From Nemertoderma westbladi (taxonomy: Eukaryota > Xenacoelomorpha > Nemertodermatida > Nemertodermatidae), in the NCBI GenBank assembly GCA_032718475.1, contig JAUCBJ010005066.1:1-20509 (forward strand): a stretch of DNA of 20,509 nt, in the 5' to 3' direction. The notes under the pieces were generated by a model, which had not been told where the DNA came from, searched no databases, and saw only the letters and a program-made list of their open reading frames with translations. Positions 1 through 9,480 of the stretch are shown here, in pieces. Numbering within the stretch: the stretch's first letter is position 1; the number at the start of each line of letters is the position of its first letter. Made by a program: the position numbers and the translations under genes.

Positions 1-3000
1 GGGCTGTGATGGAGTGAGGTAGCAGGTTGGGAGGGCTGTGATGGGTGAGGTAGCAGGTTGGGAGGGTTGTGATGGGTGAGGTAGCAGGTTGGGAGGGTTG
101 TGGTGGAGGAAGGTAGCAGGTTGGGGGGGGGGGGGGGTGTGATCGGTGAGGTGGCAGGTTGGGTGGGGTGTGATGGAGGAGGTGGCAGGTTGGGCGGGGT
201 GTGATCGGTGAGGTGGCAGGTTGGGAGGGGTGTGGTGGAGGAAGGTAGCAGGTTGGGAGGGGTGTGATCGGTGAGGTGGCAGGTTGGGAGGGTTGTGATG
301 GAGGTGGCAGGTTGGGAGGGTTGTGATGGGTGAGGTGGCAGGTTGGGAGGGTTGTGGTGGGTAAGGTAGCAGGTTGGGAGGGTTGTGATGGAGGTGGGGG
401 TGTGATGGTGGAGGTGGCAGGTTGGGGGGGGTGTGATGGAGTGAGGTGGCAGGTTGGGAGGGTGTGATGGAGGAGGTGGCAGGTTGGGGGGGTTGTGATG
501 GTGAGGTGGCAGGTTGGGAGGGGTGTGATGGGTGAGGTGGCAGGTTGGGAGGGGTGTGATGGAGGAGGTAGCAGGTTGGGGGGGGGTGTGATGGGTGAGG
601 TGCAGGTTGGAGGGTGTGATGGGTGAGGTGCAGGTTGGGAGGGTTGTGATGGGTGAGGTAGCAGGTTGGGAGGGTTGTGATGGGTGAGGTAGCAGGTTGG
701 GAGGGTTGTGATGGGTGAGGTAGCAGGTTGGGAGGGTTGTGATGGGTGAGGTAGCAGGTTGGGAGGGTTGTGATGGGTGAGGTAGCAGGTTGGGAGGGTT
801 GTGATGGGTGAGGTCGCAGGTTGGGAGGGTTGTGGTGGGTAAGGTAGCAGGTTGGGAGGGTTGTGATGGAGGTGGCAGGTTGGGAGGGTTGTGATGGGTG
901 AGGTAGCAGGTTGGGAGGGTTGTGATGGGTGAGGTAGCAGGTTGGGAGGGTTGTGATGGGTGAGGTAGCAGGTTGGGAGGGTTGTGATGGGTGAGGTAGC
1001 AGGTTGGGAGGGTTGTGATGGGTGAGGTAGCAGGTTGGGAGGGTTGTGATGGGTGAGGTAGCAGGTTGGGAGGGTTGTGATGGGTGAGGTAGCAGGTTGG
1101 GAGGGTTGTGATGGGTGAGGTAGCAGGTTGGGAGGGTTGTGATGGGTGAGGTGGCAGGTTGGGAGGGTTGTGATGGGTGAGGTAGCAGGTTGGGAGGGTT
1201 GTGATGGGTGAGGTAGCAGGTTGGGAGGGTTGTGATGGAGTGAGGTAGCAGGTTGGGAGGGTTGTGATGGAGGAGGTAGCAGGTTGGGAGGGTTGTGATG
1301 GGTGAGGTAGCAGGTTGGGAGGGGTGTGATGGAGGAGGTAGCAGGTTGGGGGGGGTGTGATCGGTGAGGTGGCAGGTTGGGAGGGGTGTGATGGAGGAGG
1401 TAGCAGGTTGGGAGGGGTGTGATGGAGGAGGTAGCAGGTTGGGAGGGGTGTGATCGGTGAGGTGGCAGGTTGGGAGGGTTGTGATGGGTGAGGTGGCAGG
1501 TTGGGAGGGTTGTGATGGGGAGGTGGCAGGTTGGGAGGGTTGTGGTGGGTGAGGTAGCAGGTTGGGAGGGTTGTGATGGGTGAGGTAGCAGGTTGGGAGG
1601 GTTGTGATGGAGGAGGTAGCAGGTTGGGAGGGTTGTGATGGAGGAGGTAGCAGGTTGGGGGGGGGGGTGTGATCGGTGAGGTGGCAGGTTTGGTGGGGTG
1701 TGATGGGTGAGGTGGCAGGTTGGGCGGGGTGTGATGGGTGAGGTGGCAGGTTGGGAGGGGTGTGATGGAGGAGGTAGCAGGTTGGGGGGGGGGGGGGTGT
1801 GATCGGTGAGGTGGCAGGTTGGGAGGGTTGTGATGGGTGAGGTAGCAGGTTGGGAGGGGTGTGATGGAGGAGGTAGCAGGTTGGAGGGTTGTGATGGGTG
1901 AGGTAGCAGGTTGGGAGGGTTGTGATGGGTGAGGTAGCAGGTTGGGAGGGTTGTGATGGGTGAGGTAGCAGGTTGGGAGGGTTGTGATGGGTGAGGTCGC
2001 AGGTTGGGAGGGTTGTGGTGGGTAAGGTAGCAGGTTGGGAGGGTTGTGATGGAGGTGGCAGGTTGGGAGGGTTGTGATGGGTGAGGTAGCAGGTTGGGAG
2101 GGGTTGTGATGGGTGAGGTAGCAGGTTGGGAGGGGTGTGATGGAGGAGGTAGCAGGTTGGGAGGGGTGTGATCGGTGAGGTGGCAGGTTGGGAGGGTTGT
2201 GATGGAGTGAGGTAGCAGGTTGGGAGGGGTGTGATGGGTGAGGTGGCAGGTTGGGAGGGTTGTGATGGGTGAGGTAGCAGGTTGGGAGGGTGTGATGGGT
2301 GAGGTAGCAGGTTGGGAGGGTGTGATGGGGAGGTAGCAGGTTGGGAGGGGTGTGATGGAGGAGGTAGCAGGTTGGGGGGGTGTGATCGGTGAGGTGGCAG
2401 GTTGGGAGGGTTGTGATGGGTGAGGTAGCAGGTTGGGAGGGGTGTGATGGGTGAGGTAGCAGGTTGGGAGGGTTGTGATGGAGGAGGTAGCAGGTTGGGA
2501 GGGTTGTGATGGGTGAGGTAGCAGGTTGGGAGGGGTGTGATGGAGGAGGTAGCAGGTTGGGAGGGGTGTGATGGGTGAGGTAGCAGGTTGGGAGGGTTGT
2601 GATGGGTGAGGTAGCAGGTTGGGAGGGTTGTGATGGGTGAGGTAGCAGGTTGGGAGGGGTGTGATGGGTGAGGTAGCAGGTTGGGAGGGTAGCAGGTTGG
2701 GAGGGTTGTGATCGGTGAGGTGGCAGGTTGGGAGGGTTGTGATGGGTGAGGTAGCAGGTTGGGAGGGTTGTGATGGGTGAGGTAGCAGGTTGGGAGGGTT
2801 GTGGTGGGTAAGGTAGCAGGTTGGGAGGGTTGTGATGGGGAGGTAGCAGGTTGGGAGGGTTGTGATGGGTGAGGTAGCAGGTTGGGAGGGTTGTGATGGA
2901 GGTGAGGTGGCAGGTTGGGAGGGGTGTGATGGGTGAGGTGGCAGGTTGGGAGGGTTGTGATGGAGGAGGTGGCAGGTTGGGAGGGGTGTGATGGGTGAGG

Positions 3001-5058
3001 TGGCAGGTTGGGAGGGGTGTGATGGAGGAGGTAGCAGGTTGGGGGGGGTGTGATCGGTGAGGTGGCAGGTTGGGAGGGTTGTGATGGGTGAGGTAGCAGG
3101 TTGGGAGGGTTGTGATGGGTGAGGTAGCAGGTTGGGAGGGTTGTGATGGGTGAGGTAGCAGGTTGGGAGGGTTGTGATGGGGAGGTGGCAGGTTGGGAGG
3201 GTTGTGGTGGGTAAGGTAGCAGGTTGGGAGGGTTGTGATGGAGTGAGGTGGCAGGTTGGGGGGGGGGTGTGATGGGTGAGGTAGCAGGTTGGGATGGTTG
3301 TGATGGGTGAGGTTGGGAGGGGTGTGATGGAGGAGGTGGCAGGTTGGGAGGGGTGTGATGGAGGAGGTGGCAGGTTGGGGGGGGGGGGAGGTGTGATCGG
3401 TGAGGTGGCAGGTTTGGAGGGGTGTGATGGGTGAGGTAGCAGGTTGGGAGGGGTGTGATGGGTGAGGTGGCAGGTTGGGAGGGGTGTGATGGGTGAGGTG
3501 GCAGGTTGGGAGGGGTGTGATGGAGGAGGTGGCTGTGATGGGTGAGGTAGCAGGTTGGGAGGGTTGTGATCGGTGAGGTGGCAGGTTGGGAGGGGTGTGA
3601 TGGAGGAGGTGGCAGGTTGGGAGGGGTGGGGGTGTGATCGGTGAGGTGCAGGTTGGGGGGTGTGATGGAGGTGGCAGGTTGGGAGGGGTGTGATGGGTGA
3701 GGTGGCAGGTTGGGAGGGTTGTGATGGAGGAGGTGGCAGGTTGGGAGGGTTGTGATGGGAGGTGGCAGGTTGGGAGGGTTGTGATGGGTGAGGTAGCAGG
3801 TTGGGAGGGGTGTGATGGGGAGGTGGCAGGTTGGGAGGGTTGTGATGGAGGTGGCAGGTTGGGAGGGTTGTGATGGGTGAGGTGAGCAGGTTGGGAGGGG
3901 TGTGATGGGTGAGGTAGCAGGTTGGGAGGGGTGTGATGGGTGAGGTGGCAGGTTGGGAGGGTTGTGATGGGTGAGGTGGCAGGTTGGGAGGGTTGTGATG
4001 GAGGGGTGGCAGGTTGGGAGGGGGGTGGGTGTGATGGGTGAGGTGGCAGGTTGGGAGGGGTGTGATGGAGTGAGGTGAGCAGGTTGGGAGGGGTGTGATG
4101 GGTGAGGTGAGCAGGTTGGGAGGGGTGTGATGGGTGAGGTGGCAGGTTGGGAGGGGTGTGATGGGTAGGTGGCAGGTTGGGAGGGTTGTGATGGAGGTGG
4201 CAGGTTGGGAGGGGTGTGATGGGTGAGGTGGCAGGTTGGGAGGGTTGTGATGGAGGTGGCAGGTTGGGAGGGTTGTGATGGGGAGGTGCAGGTTGGGAGG
4301 GTTGTGATGGGTGAGGTAGCAGGTTGGGAGGGTTGTGGTGGGTGAGGTAGCAGGTTGGGAGGGTTGTGATGGGGGGTGGCAGGTTGGGAGGGTTGTGATG
4401 GAGTAGGTGGCAGGTTGGGATGGGTGTGATGGAGGTGGTTGGCAGGTTGGGAGGGGTGTGATGGGTGATGTGGCAGGTTGGGAGGGGTGTGATGGAGAAG
4501 GTGGCAGGTTGGGAGGGGTGTGATGGAGAATGTGGCAGTTGGGAGGGGTGTCATGGGTGAGGTGGCAGGTTGGGAGGGGTGTGATGGGTGAGGTGGCAGG
4601 TTTGGAGGGGTGTGATGGGTGATGTGGCAGGTTGGGAGGGGTGTGATGGGTGAAGGTGGCAGGTTGGGAGGGGAGTGATGGAGAATGTGGCAGTTGGGAG
4701 GGGTGTGATGGGTGAGGTGGCAGGTTGGGAGGGGTGTGATGGGTGAGGTGGCAGGTTTGGAGGGGTGTGATGGGTGAGAGTGGCAGATTGGGAGGGGTGT
4801 GATGGAGTGAGGTGGCAGGTTTGTAGGGGTGTGATGGGTGAGGTGGCAGGTTGGGAGGGGTGTGATGGTAGGTGGCAGGTTGCGAGGGGTGTGATGGAGG
4901 AGGTGGCAGGTTGGGAGGGGTGTGATGGAGATGTGGCAGGTTTAGAGGGGTGTGATGGGTGAGGTGGCAGGTTGGGTGGGGTGTGATGGGTGATGTGGCT
5001 GGTTGGGATGGGTGTGATGGAGAATGTGGCAGGTTGGGAGGGGTGTGATGGAAAGGGG
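1..5058. repeat. G-rich minisatellite array, 31-bp unit
   Basis: A tandem array fills the first 5 kb and begins before the window. The typical spacing is 31 bp (for example GCAGGTTGGG recurs at 661 and 692), giving about 160 units. A unit reads as GGGAGGGTTGTGATGGG followed by TGAGGTAGCAGGTT. Main variants are GGTAGCAGG versus GGTGGCAGG, GGGTTGTG versus GGGGTGTG, and GATGGGTGAGG versus GATGGAGGAGG or GATCGGTGAGG. Units shortened or lengthened by a few bases are common. The stretch 640-1330 is nearly homogeneous. The right-hand 600 bp (about 4430-5058) is more diverged, as expected at an array edge that escapes homogenisation. Because 31 is not a multiple of three, no long reading frame exists. 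The plus strand is extremely G-rich, with single G runs up to 15 (123-137), so it is G-quadruplex prone. Confidence 0.97.
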
Positions 5059-5089
5059 TCTGTGTGTAATCGATTCGACGAAAATTATA

Positions 5090-5095
5090 TTTATT
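5090..5095 (-). promoter_or_regulatory. Probable poly(A) signal AATAAA of BRF1
   Basis: On the minus strand a canonical AATAAA lies about 96 nt past the BRF1 stop codon. Cleavage 10-30 nt further on would fall near 5060-5080, just before the minisatellite begins. The placement is sensible for a short 3' UTR, but no cDNA supports it. Confidence 0.55.
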
Positions 5096-5190
5096 CCGAC
5101 ACTATACTTATTAATGTTAATAATATTGCGGCGAATAATGAAACTTTTTACATTAACATTCATAAATTAATGCTACGCTTTGTAATTAGA

Positions 5191-7017
5191 TTAATTGATC
5201 ACGATTGTTTGAGGGTCTTTTGAATCGCCCACTTCCTTATTATTATTATTTTGTAACCCCAAAAGGATATCGTAATTAAGTTTACTCGATTGTTTCGGGG
5301 GGTTCACCACCACTGACGTCGGTTGAGTTAGTTTACTCGCTTTCCGGATGACTCCATTCCAACTGGAGGATGTTTTATGCCTCTTACCGGAACCAGCGGC
5401 AGGTTGTTTCTTTATCGGGCGCTTCTCCGAAGTCTTCTCCTTCTCCTCCAGTCTCTTAGCCTCTAGTCTTCGCCTCTCCTTTATTAACCAATCAGCGTTG
5501 TCAGTGTACCACAACTGGCTCTTTACCTGATGTTCCTCCTTGGAAAGAATAAGAGTATCGATTTCATCATCGTCGATGCCATCGAGATCCAGTTCATCGC
5601 TGGCCTCGTGCGGATATTCATCAACCTCTTCCTCGTCAAACGATGTCGATATGTTTTTTACGATTTCTAGAACGGAATCTTTGGTTACGGAGTCCAGCTC
5701 TCTGTCGTCGTCCTCTTCTGATACATCGATGAGGCCTTCGATGGCGCTATCTATGAGGAAGGAATTCGCTTGAGAGTCCAAGTTAGATGAGTCCAGGACC
5801 TCGAGTGTGTCGATGGATTCGGAATAGCGGACTCCGGACACTGTGGCCCCGGACGTCTCTCCATGGCCGGAACGAGGCCTCCAGTTCGCCAACTCCTCGT
5901 CGATCTTCAAGGAGACTTCGTTGATGGTCCGTATGAACGGCTCGTTATCCTCTGCCTCGACCACGGCGTCCCGATGTCGACCCAGACAGGGCGGGTTGCC
6001 CTCCTGCTCGATGTCGACGTGGAAGAAGTCCTCGATGGTGAGGTCTCCGGAGGCGGTGGAGCCGAACTCTACGAGCCGTTTACGGATGGCCGTCTCGGAG
6101 ATCTTCACCGTGTCGACCACCTCCCGGACGGTGCGATGGAAGTCGTGGATCTTGGCGGAGGCGAGAAGCGCCGCCCCGCACAGCCCAGACGGCCGTCGGC
6201 CTATCGCGATCCAATCACTCTTCATCCTCTGTAGCAGTCGCAGGGCCGTGTCGCTGACCTGCCATAAAGAATAATTTATTTCAAATTACTTTATTATAAA
6301 TATATTCGTATAATAATTATTACATTATTGTAAATAGCAAAGCAAAAGCAAGCTTTCTTACTATTTTTACTTTATTTATTACCGGTAATACAAAAAAATA
6401 AATAAAAAAAAATAACTGACCTCCTTAGTTCGGTCGCCAAACTGTAGATCCTGGGCGAATCGGGGGATGTACAAAGCGGGATCTATGTTGGGAACCTTTA
6501 GTGCTAAACACTTAGACAATGAGAGATAGGCCTGTCCGATAGTGTAAACGTTAACTCGGATAATATCCGAGAGATCAAGCAACATGTGCGGCGTGTTCTC
6601 CAGACGACAAACCATATACAAACACGCAGCCGTTGTTAGGTTAATCTTGCGACCGCAGCACCATCGCTTACGTAACGCCATCTGGTATATGTTGGTTGCC
6701 ATGTCGACGTGGTGTGATGTCATCCGTAGTTGCGAGGCGAGGTTCTCGAGACGGCGTCGTCCGTTGTCCACAGTAACGGCGCGCGAACCGCGGGTGTTAC
6801 CGTGTCGCCAGTCGGATGACGTCCTGGGACCGGTTCGGTCCGCCGATATAAACTGGCCCACCACGCTCTGTGTGCCCTGGGCACCCTCCTCAAAGGAAAC
6901 CTCGGATATGATGATGTCGGATTCGAGAACGGAACCGCACCCGGTGCAGAATGAAGCTCCCCTCGCATCGTCTGTCTCTATTTCGGTGCAGCCGCATTCC
7001 TTACATTGTCCGCCCAT
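5191..7017 (-). CDS. BRF1: Transcription factor IIIB subunit BRF1 (two exons: 7017-6421 and 6258-5191)
   Basis: BRF1 is the TFIIB-related subunit of TFIIIB, which with TBP and BDP1 recruits RNA polymerase III to tRNA and 5S genes in the nucleus. Exon 1 encodes residues 1-199 and exon 2 residues 200-554. An N-terminal zinc ribbon has C5, C8, C24 and C27. Two cyclin folds follow, about residues 85-195 and 200-280; they carry NTPHMLLDLSDIIRVNVY and GRRPSGLCGAALLASAKIHD, both closely matching animal BRF1. The conserved BRF1 TBP-binding segment, LDLDGIDDDEIDTLILSKEE, lies near residues 422-441, and SKLNYDILLGL near 524-534. The start ATG sits directly before the zinc ribbon. The protein is shorter than vertebrate BRF1 (about 677 residues): it lacks the long acidic tail and has a compressed linker. 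Only one coding intron was found, far fewer than in vertebrates. Identification rests on the zinc ribbon, the cyclin folds and the BRF1-specific C-terminal block, which TFIIB lacks. Confidence 0.95.
6259..6420 (-). other. BRF1 intron (phase 0, 162 bp)
   Basis: The exon 1 reading runs through ...RTKE and then into a non-homologous tail, while family homology resumes upstream of the exon 2 methionine. On the minus strand the donor is GAG|GTCAGT and the acceptor is TTTATGGCAG|GTCAGC. Joining them keeps the frame and gives ...RTKE|VSDTALRLLQRMK, which matches the family across the junction. The intron is A+T-rich and contains one TACCGGTA palindrome (6380-6387). Confidence 0.9.
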
Positions 7018-7737
7018 TATGATTCCGGCGGGAGTGCAGTGCCGAGTCGAATGGCAGAGTGGTATTAATAGGCCAGAGTTAGGTAAGGCTGTACGGCTGT
7101 AAGGTCAAGGTCAGAAGGTACCCATACCAGCATACAGAGAGAACAGGAGTAGGCAGGCTGGCAGGCAGTACTGCAGTAGGCCTAAATTGTTTGGATTACA
7201 GGATTATGACCATACGACTACGGTATATTAGATCATAGATGCTAGATGGTAACAGCATGAACACAACATGCAACATGAATTGCAGGGTAATGCAGTAATG
7301 TAAGAAGAGTTAGGTCCAAATCGGTAGGCCTCTTTACTTTAGGTCCTCTCCAGCTCTCTGCCTGTACCGGTAGCGCGGTAGCGTCTGACAATCTGAGCGT
7401 GTAGCGGTAGGCTGTTTGGTCCAGTACAGCAGTAGCGTTAGCGTTAGGTCCTGCTGCAGTCCTGGTCCTGTAGCTCAGTAGCTTTAGGTCCAGGCAGCCA
7501 GGCGTATTACAGTTTTGAATTGAATTTAATATATATATTTTCTAGATATATATATTTGTATATTACACCAAGAAGGTATTAGTTTGCCACAATTTCATAC
7601 AATAATAAATCAATAATTAATTCGGACCACTTGATTAAAATAAAATATATTTTCTATATCTACAATATATGGTGGTTTAAGCATTTTACCGGTAATAGTA
7701 TACAAAATAAATGCTAACGCATGCAAACTTTCAGAGG
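7018..7737. other. BRF1 5' flank, no gene seen
   Basis: No coding stretch with recognisable similarity was found on either strand. About 7320-7500 is rich in CAGTAG, TAGCG and AGGTCC words that recur loosely. About 7510-7570 is A+T-rich with an (AT)n palindromic stretch around TCTAGA. The BRF1 promoter presumably lies at the left end, but no TATA box or initiator could be assigned. TACCGGTA occurs at 7365 and 7687. Confidence 0.5.
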
Positions 7738-7839
7738 TAGTTATATATTTGTATATGTGTTTAACATCCATAGATTGTATAAATTAATAAGTAATTAAAC
7801 AGGACTAAGGATGATCCAACTCTATAGCAAATGGAGCGG

Positions 7840-7845
7840 AAAAAA
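7840..7845 (-). terminator. Pol III oligo-T terminator
   Basis: Six consecutive T residues on the minus strand begin 7 nt after the discriminator base of the tRNA-like sequence. This is where Pol III would stop. A transcript ending here would be little longer than the tRNA head and would leave out most of the SINE body. Confidence 0.55.
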
Positions 7846-7851
7846 TGAATT

Positions 7852-7923
7852 CGCCACCAGCGGGAATTGAACCCGCGTCTCCCGATAAACGTTCAGGTAT
7901 GCTAACCACTACACCACGGAGGC
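7852..7923 (-). tRNA. tRNA-like gene, head of the SINE; probable pseudo-tRNA
   Basis: The minus strand folds into a 72-nt cloverleaf. The acceptor stem has 7 pairs with one T-T mismatch (position 4:69) and one G-T pair. A D arm follows, then a 5-pair anticodon stem around the loop ACGTTTA, and a perfect 5-pair T stem around TTCAATT. Box A (TGGTGTAGTGG) and box B (GGTTCAATTCC) both fit the Pol III consensus. By position the anticodon would be GTT, but base 33 is C instead of the nearly invariant T, and the acceptor is mismatched. A role in translation is therefore doubtful. The flanking target duplications argue that this is a SINE head rather than a resident tRNA gene. Confidence 0.7.
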
Positions 7924-7983
7924 ATTATAGTTATATATTTGTTTATATAGTTTTTAGAATGTTAGTAGGGGTTTAATAGTTAA

Positions 7984-9444
7984 TTAATTTGAATGTGTTA
8001 ATAGCTGAGTCATTAGTATAGATGTAGAAGGTGGGTAGTCAGTAGTAGTAGTCGGGGTAGATAGTCGAGTACGTTGTATTTGACAATTATTAGTTGCGTA
8101 GCGTGTGCTGTGTGTGTGAGTGGTGCTTGAGGCAATTAAAGGATTAGGTAATATGTACTGAGGTAGAATTTTGTTTATTGAGTTGTAACATAGAATTCCT
8201 ATTTGTTTTATGTAAATTGCATTAACGGATAGTGGGATAAAATTGCATTACCCTCACCCAGTCGAAACAACTATATTCTTTGCCCTTTCTTGTAGCCGTT
8301 GTAATGTTTTTAGTGTGAGTGTTGGGTTCGATAATGGTTTGTTTCGCTTATATCTGCGACCTCATTTGTATGTTTATTGGTTACGTTCTGTTGTTTTCGT
8401 TCGGTGTTCTGTGTAATGTGTATGTTTTAAGTGGATACAGCCCAGACTGCCGTACAGTAACTCAGATATGAACCTACCATTGTGTGATATAGTACTGCGG
8501 CTACATGGGGTGTGATGAATTTTTTAATCCTGTTTAATATTCCTATTGTTCTACTTAACTTTGTGCGTACAGTATGTGTTGGAAGTGTTGCTTCCATGTT
8601 AGTCTATCGTCGTCAATAATTATACCAAGAAATTTAATTGCATTTTTCCGTTCAATATTAGTGTTATTAATTGTTATATTTGGTTGGGATCCTAGGTTCT
8701 GTAGTTTGTTTGTTGTTTGAAAGATGATGTAGTTAGTTTTAGATAGGTTGGGAGACAACCTATTTAATTGGAACCACTTGTTTAATTTATCGAGTTCGGT
8801 GTTAGTATCTGTCATTAATTTAGTTAAGTCTGTCTGATTTAAGCAGGCTTGTATCGCCAGCAAACAGAATGAATTTTGAAGTTGGACTCGCCTGTGTGAT
8901 GTCGTTGCAATATATTATAAATAGAAGCGGGCTTAGTAGACTTCCCTGTGGTAGACCTGTGGTGATTGTGCGCTCTGTTGATTTTACTTTGCCGATAGCT
9001 ACGTATTGTTTTCGGTCTTGTAAAAAGTTTTTAATCCATGAGAGAGCTGTGTCGGTTATGCCGTATCGTTCTAGTTTTTTTTATAAGTATTACACGATTT
9101 ACTGTGTCAAAACGCTTTGGATACTACTACTACTACTAGGATCGGCATGCTGCATTGCAGCTGCATTTTTAAGAATGCTGTGCCGGCATGTCAACAAAAT
9201 TGCACCGCCACAACTCCCTACTGTATCACCCATGACATTTGCTAGATCATCCGCATCTTTAAGGCCAGTGTCCTTTAAGATGCGTCTCAAGAAAGTCATG
9301 GGCTGTCCACCATGCTTATTCACTCCATGAGGCTGCCTAAGTACAAGATTATGCACTGGCTGGTCCTCACGGCGAAAGCAATGTCCTGCAAAGCGGAGGC
9401 GATATTGTTCTAGTGTCAAACGCTTTGGATAAATCTATTGAAAG
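7984..9444 (-). mobile_element. Decayed non-LTR retrotransposon (LINE), reverse transcriptase to C-terminus
   Basis: The pieces, in minus-strand order, are as follows. LSIDLSKAFDT (9444-9413) is the motif A region with its catalytic aspartate. It is interrupted by an insertion and resumes as FDTVNRVILIKK to about 9075. After a one-base shift in a run of eight A comes LERYGITDTALSWIKNFLQD to GLPQGSLLSPLLFIIY and FILFAGDTS (9074-8820). After another shift comes LNKWFQLNRLSPNLSKTNYI and FLGIIIDDDRLTWKQH (8863-8555). Then KLSRTIGILNRIKK and VLYHTMVGSYLSYCTAVWA (8573-8427), and IYIKQIGILCYNSINKILPQ (8226-7984). Motif C reads FAGD where active enzymes have FADD. With several frameshifts, an insertion and no 5' part, the copy is dead. 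Motif order resembles Jockey/CR1-type LINEs, but the clade is not certain. Confidence 0.9.
9124..9412 (-). mobile_element. 3' fragment of a second LINE inserted into the first
   Basis: The older LINE's DLSKAFDT codons are duplicated on both sides of this segment: GTGTCAAAACGCTTTGGATA at 9104-9123 and GTGTCAAACGCTTTGGATA at 9413-9431, one base different in length. On the minus strand the insert encodes LEQYRLRFAGHCFRREDQPV, then GQPMTFLRRILKDTGL. This is the C-terminal end of a different LINE ORF2 type, common in invertebrates. It ends in a (TAG)n run at the 3' side (about 9124-9137). A 5'-truncated body, a simple-repeat 3' tail and a target duplication are the signature of target-primed reverse transcription. 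Confidence 0.85.
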
Positions 9445-9480
9445 TTACCGGTCAGCCGGTAGGTATTCTCAGCGAGATTT

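Larger units (their letters stand above)
7753..7927 (-). mobile_element. tRNA-headed SINE flanked by 15-bp target duplications
   Basis: A 175-bp segment is bracketed by direct repeats TAGTTATATATTTGT at 7738-7752 and 7928-7942. On the minus strand its 5' end, four bases after the duplication, is a tRNA-like head (7923-7852). An unrelated body of about 100 bp follows, ending A+T-rich. A tRNA head at the very 5' end, a short body and target duplications are the defining layout of a tRNA-derived SINE. The body has no similarity I recognise. The element lies beside the decayed LINE coding region at 7984-9444, but no shared 3' tail could be shown. Confidence 0.72.

Noticed and set aside
1-5058. 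Telomere or subtelomere sequence
   Set aside because: The strand is G-rich, but the unit is 31 bp and no TTAGGG-like short repeat is present. A gene follows directly, so a subtelomeric position cannot be excluded but is not shown.
1-5058. let-7 precursor gene copies within array 1
   Set aside because: The plus strand resembles the mature let-7 5' end, but no complementary arm exists nearby to form a precursor hairpin. Only a target-site role on the opposite strand is conceivable.
5348-6274. Several plus-strand open frames across BRF1 exon 2
   Set aside because: They are antisense shadows of the BRF1 coding sequence and encode low-complexity Ser/Arg-rich products with no family match.
7852-7923. 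A functional tRNA-Asn(GTT) gene
   Set aside because: Position 33 is C, the acceptor has a mismatch, and 15-bp direct repeats flank the segment. A SINE head or pseudo-tRNA explains it better.
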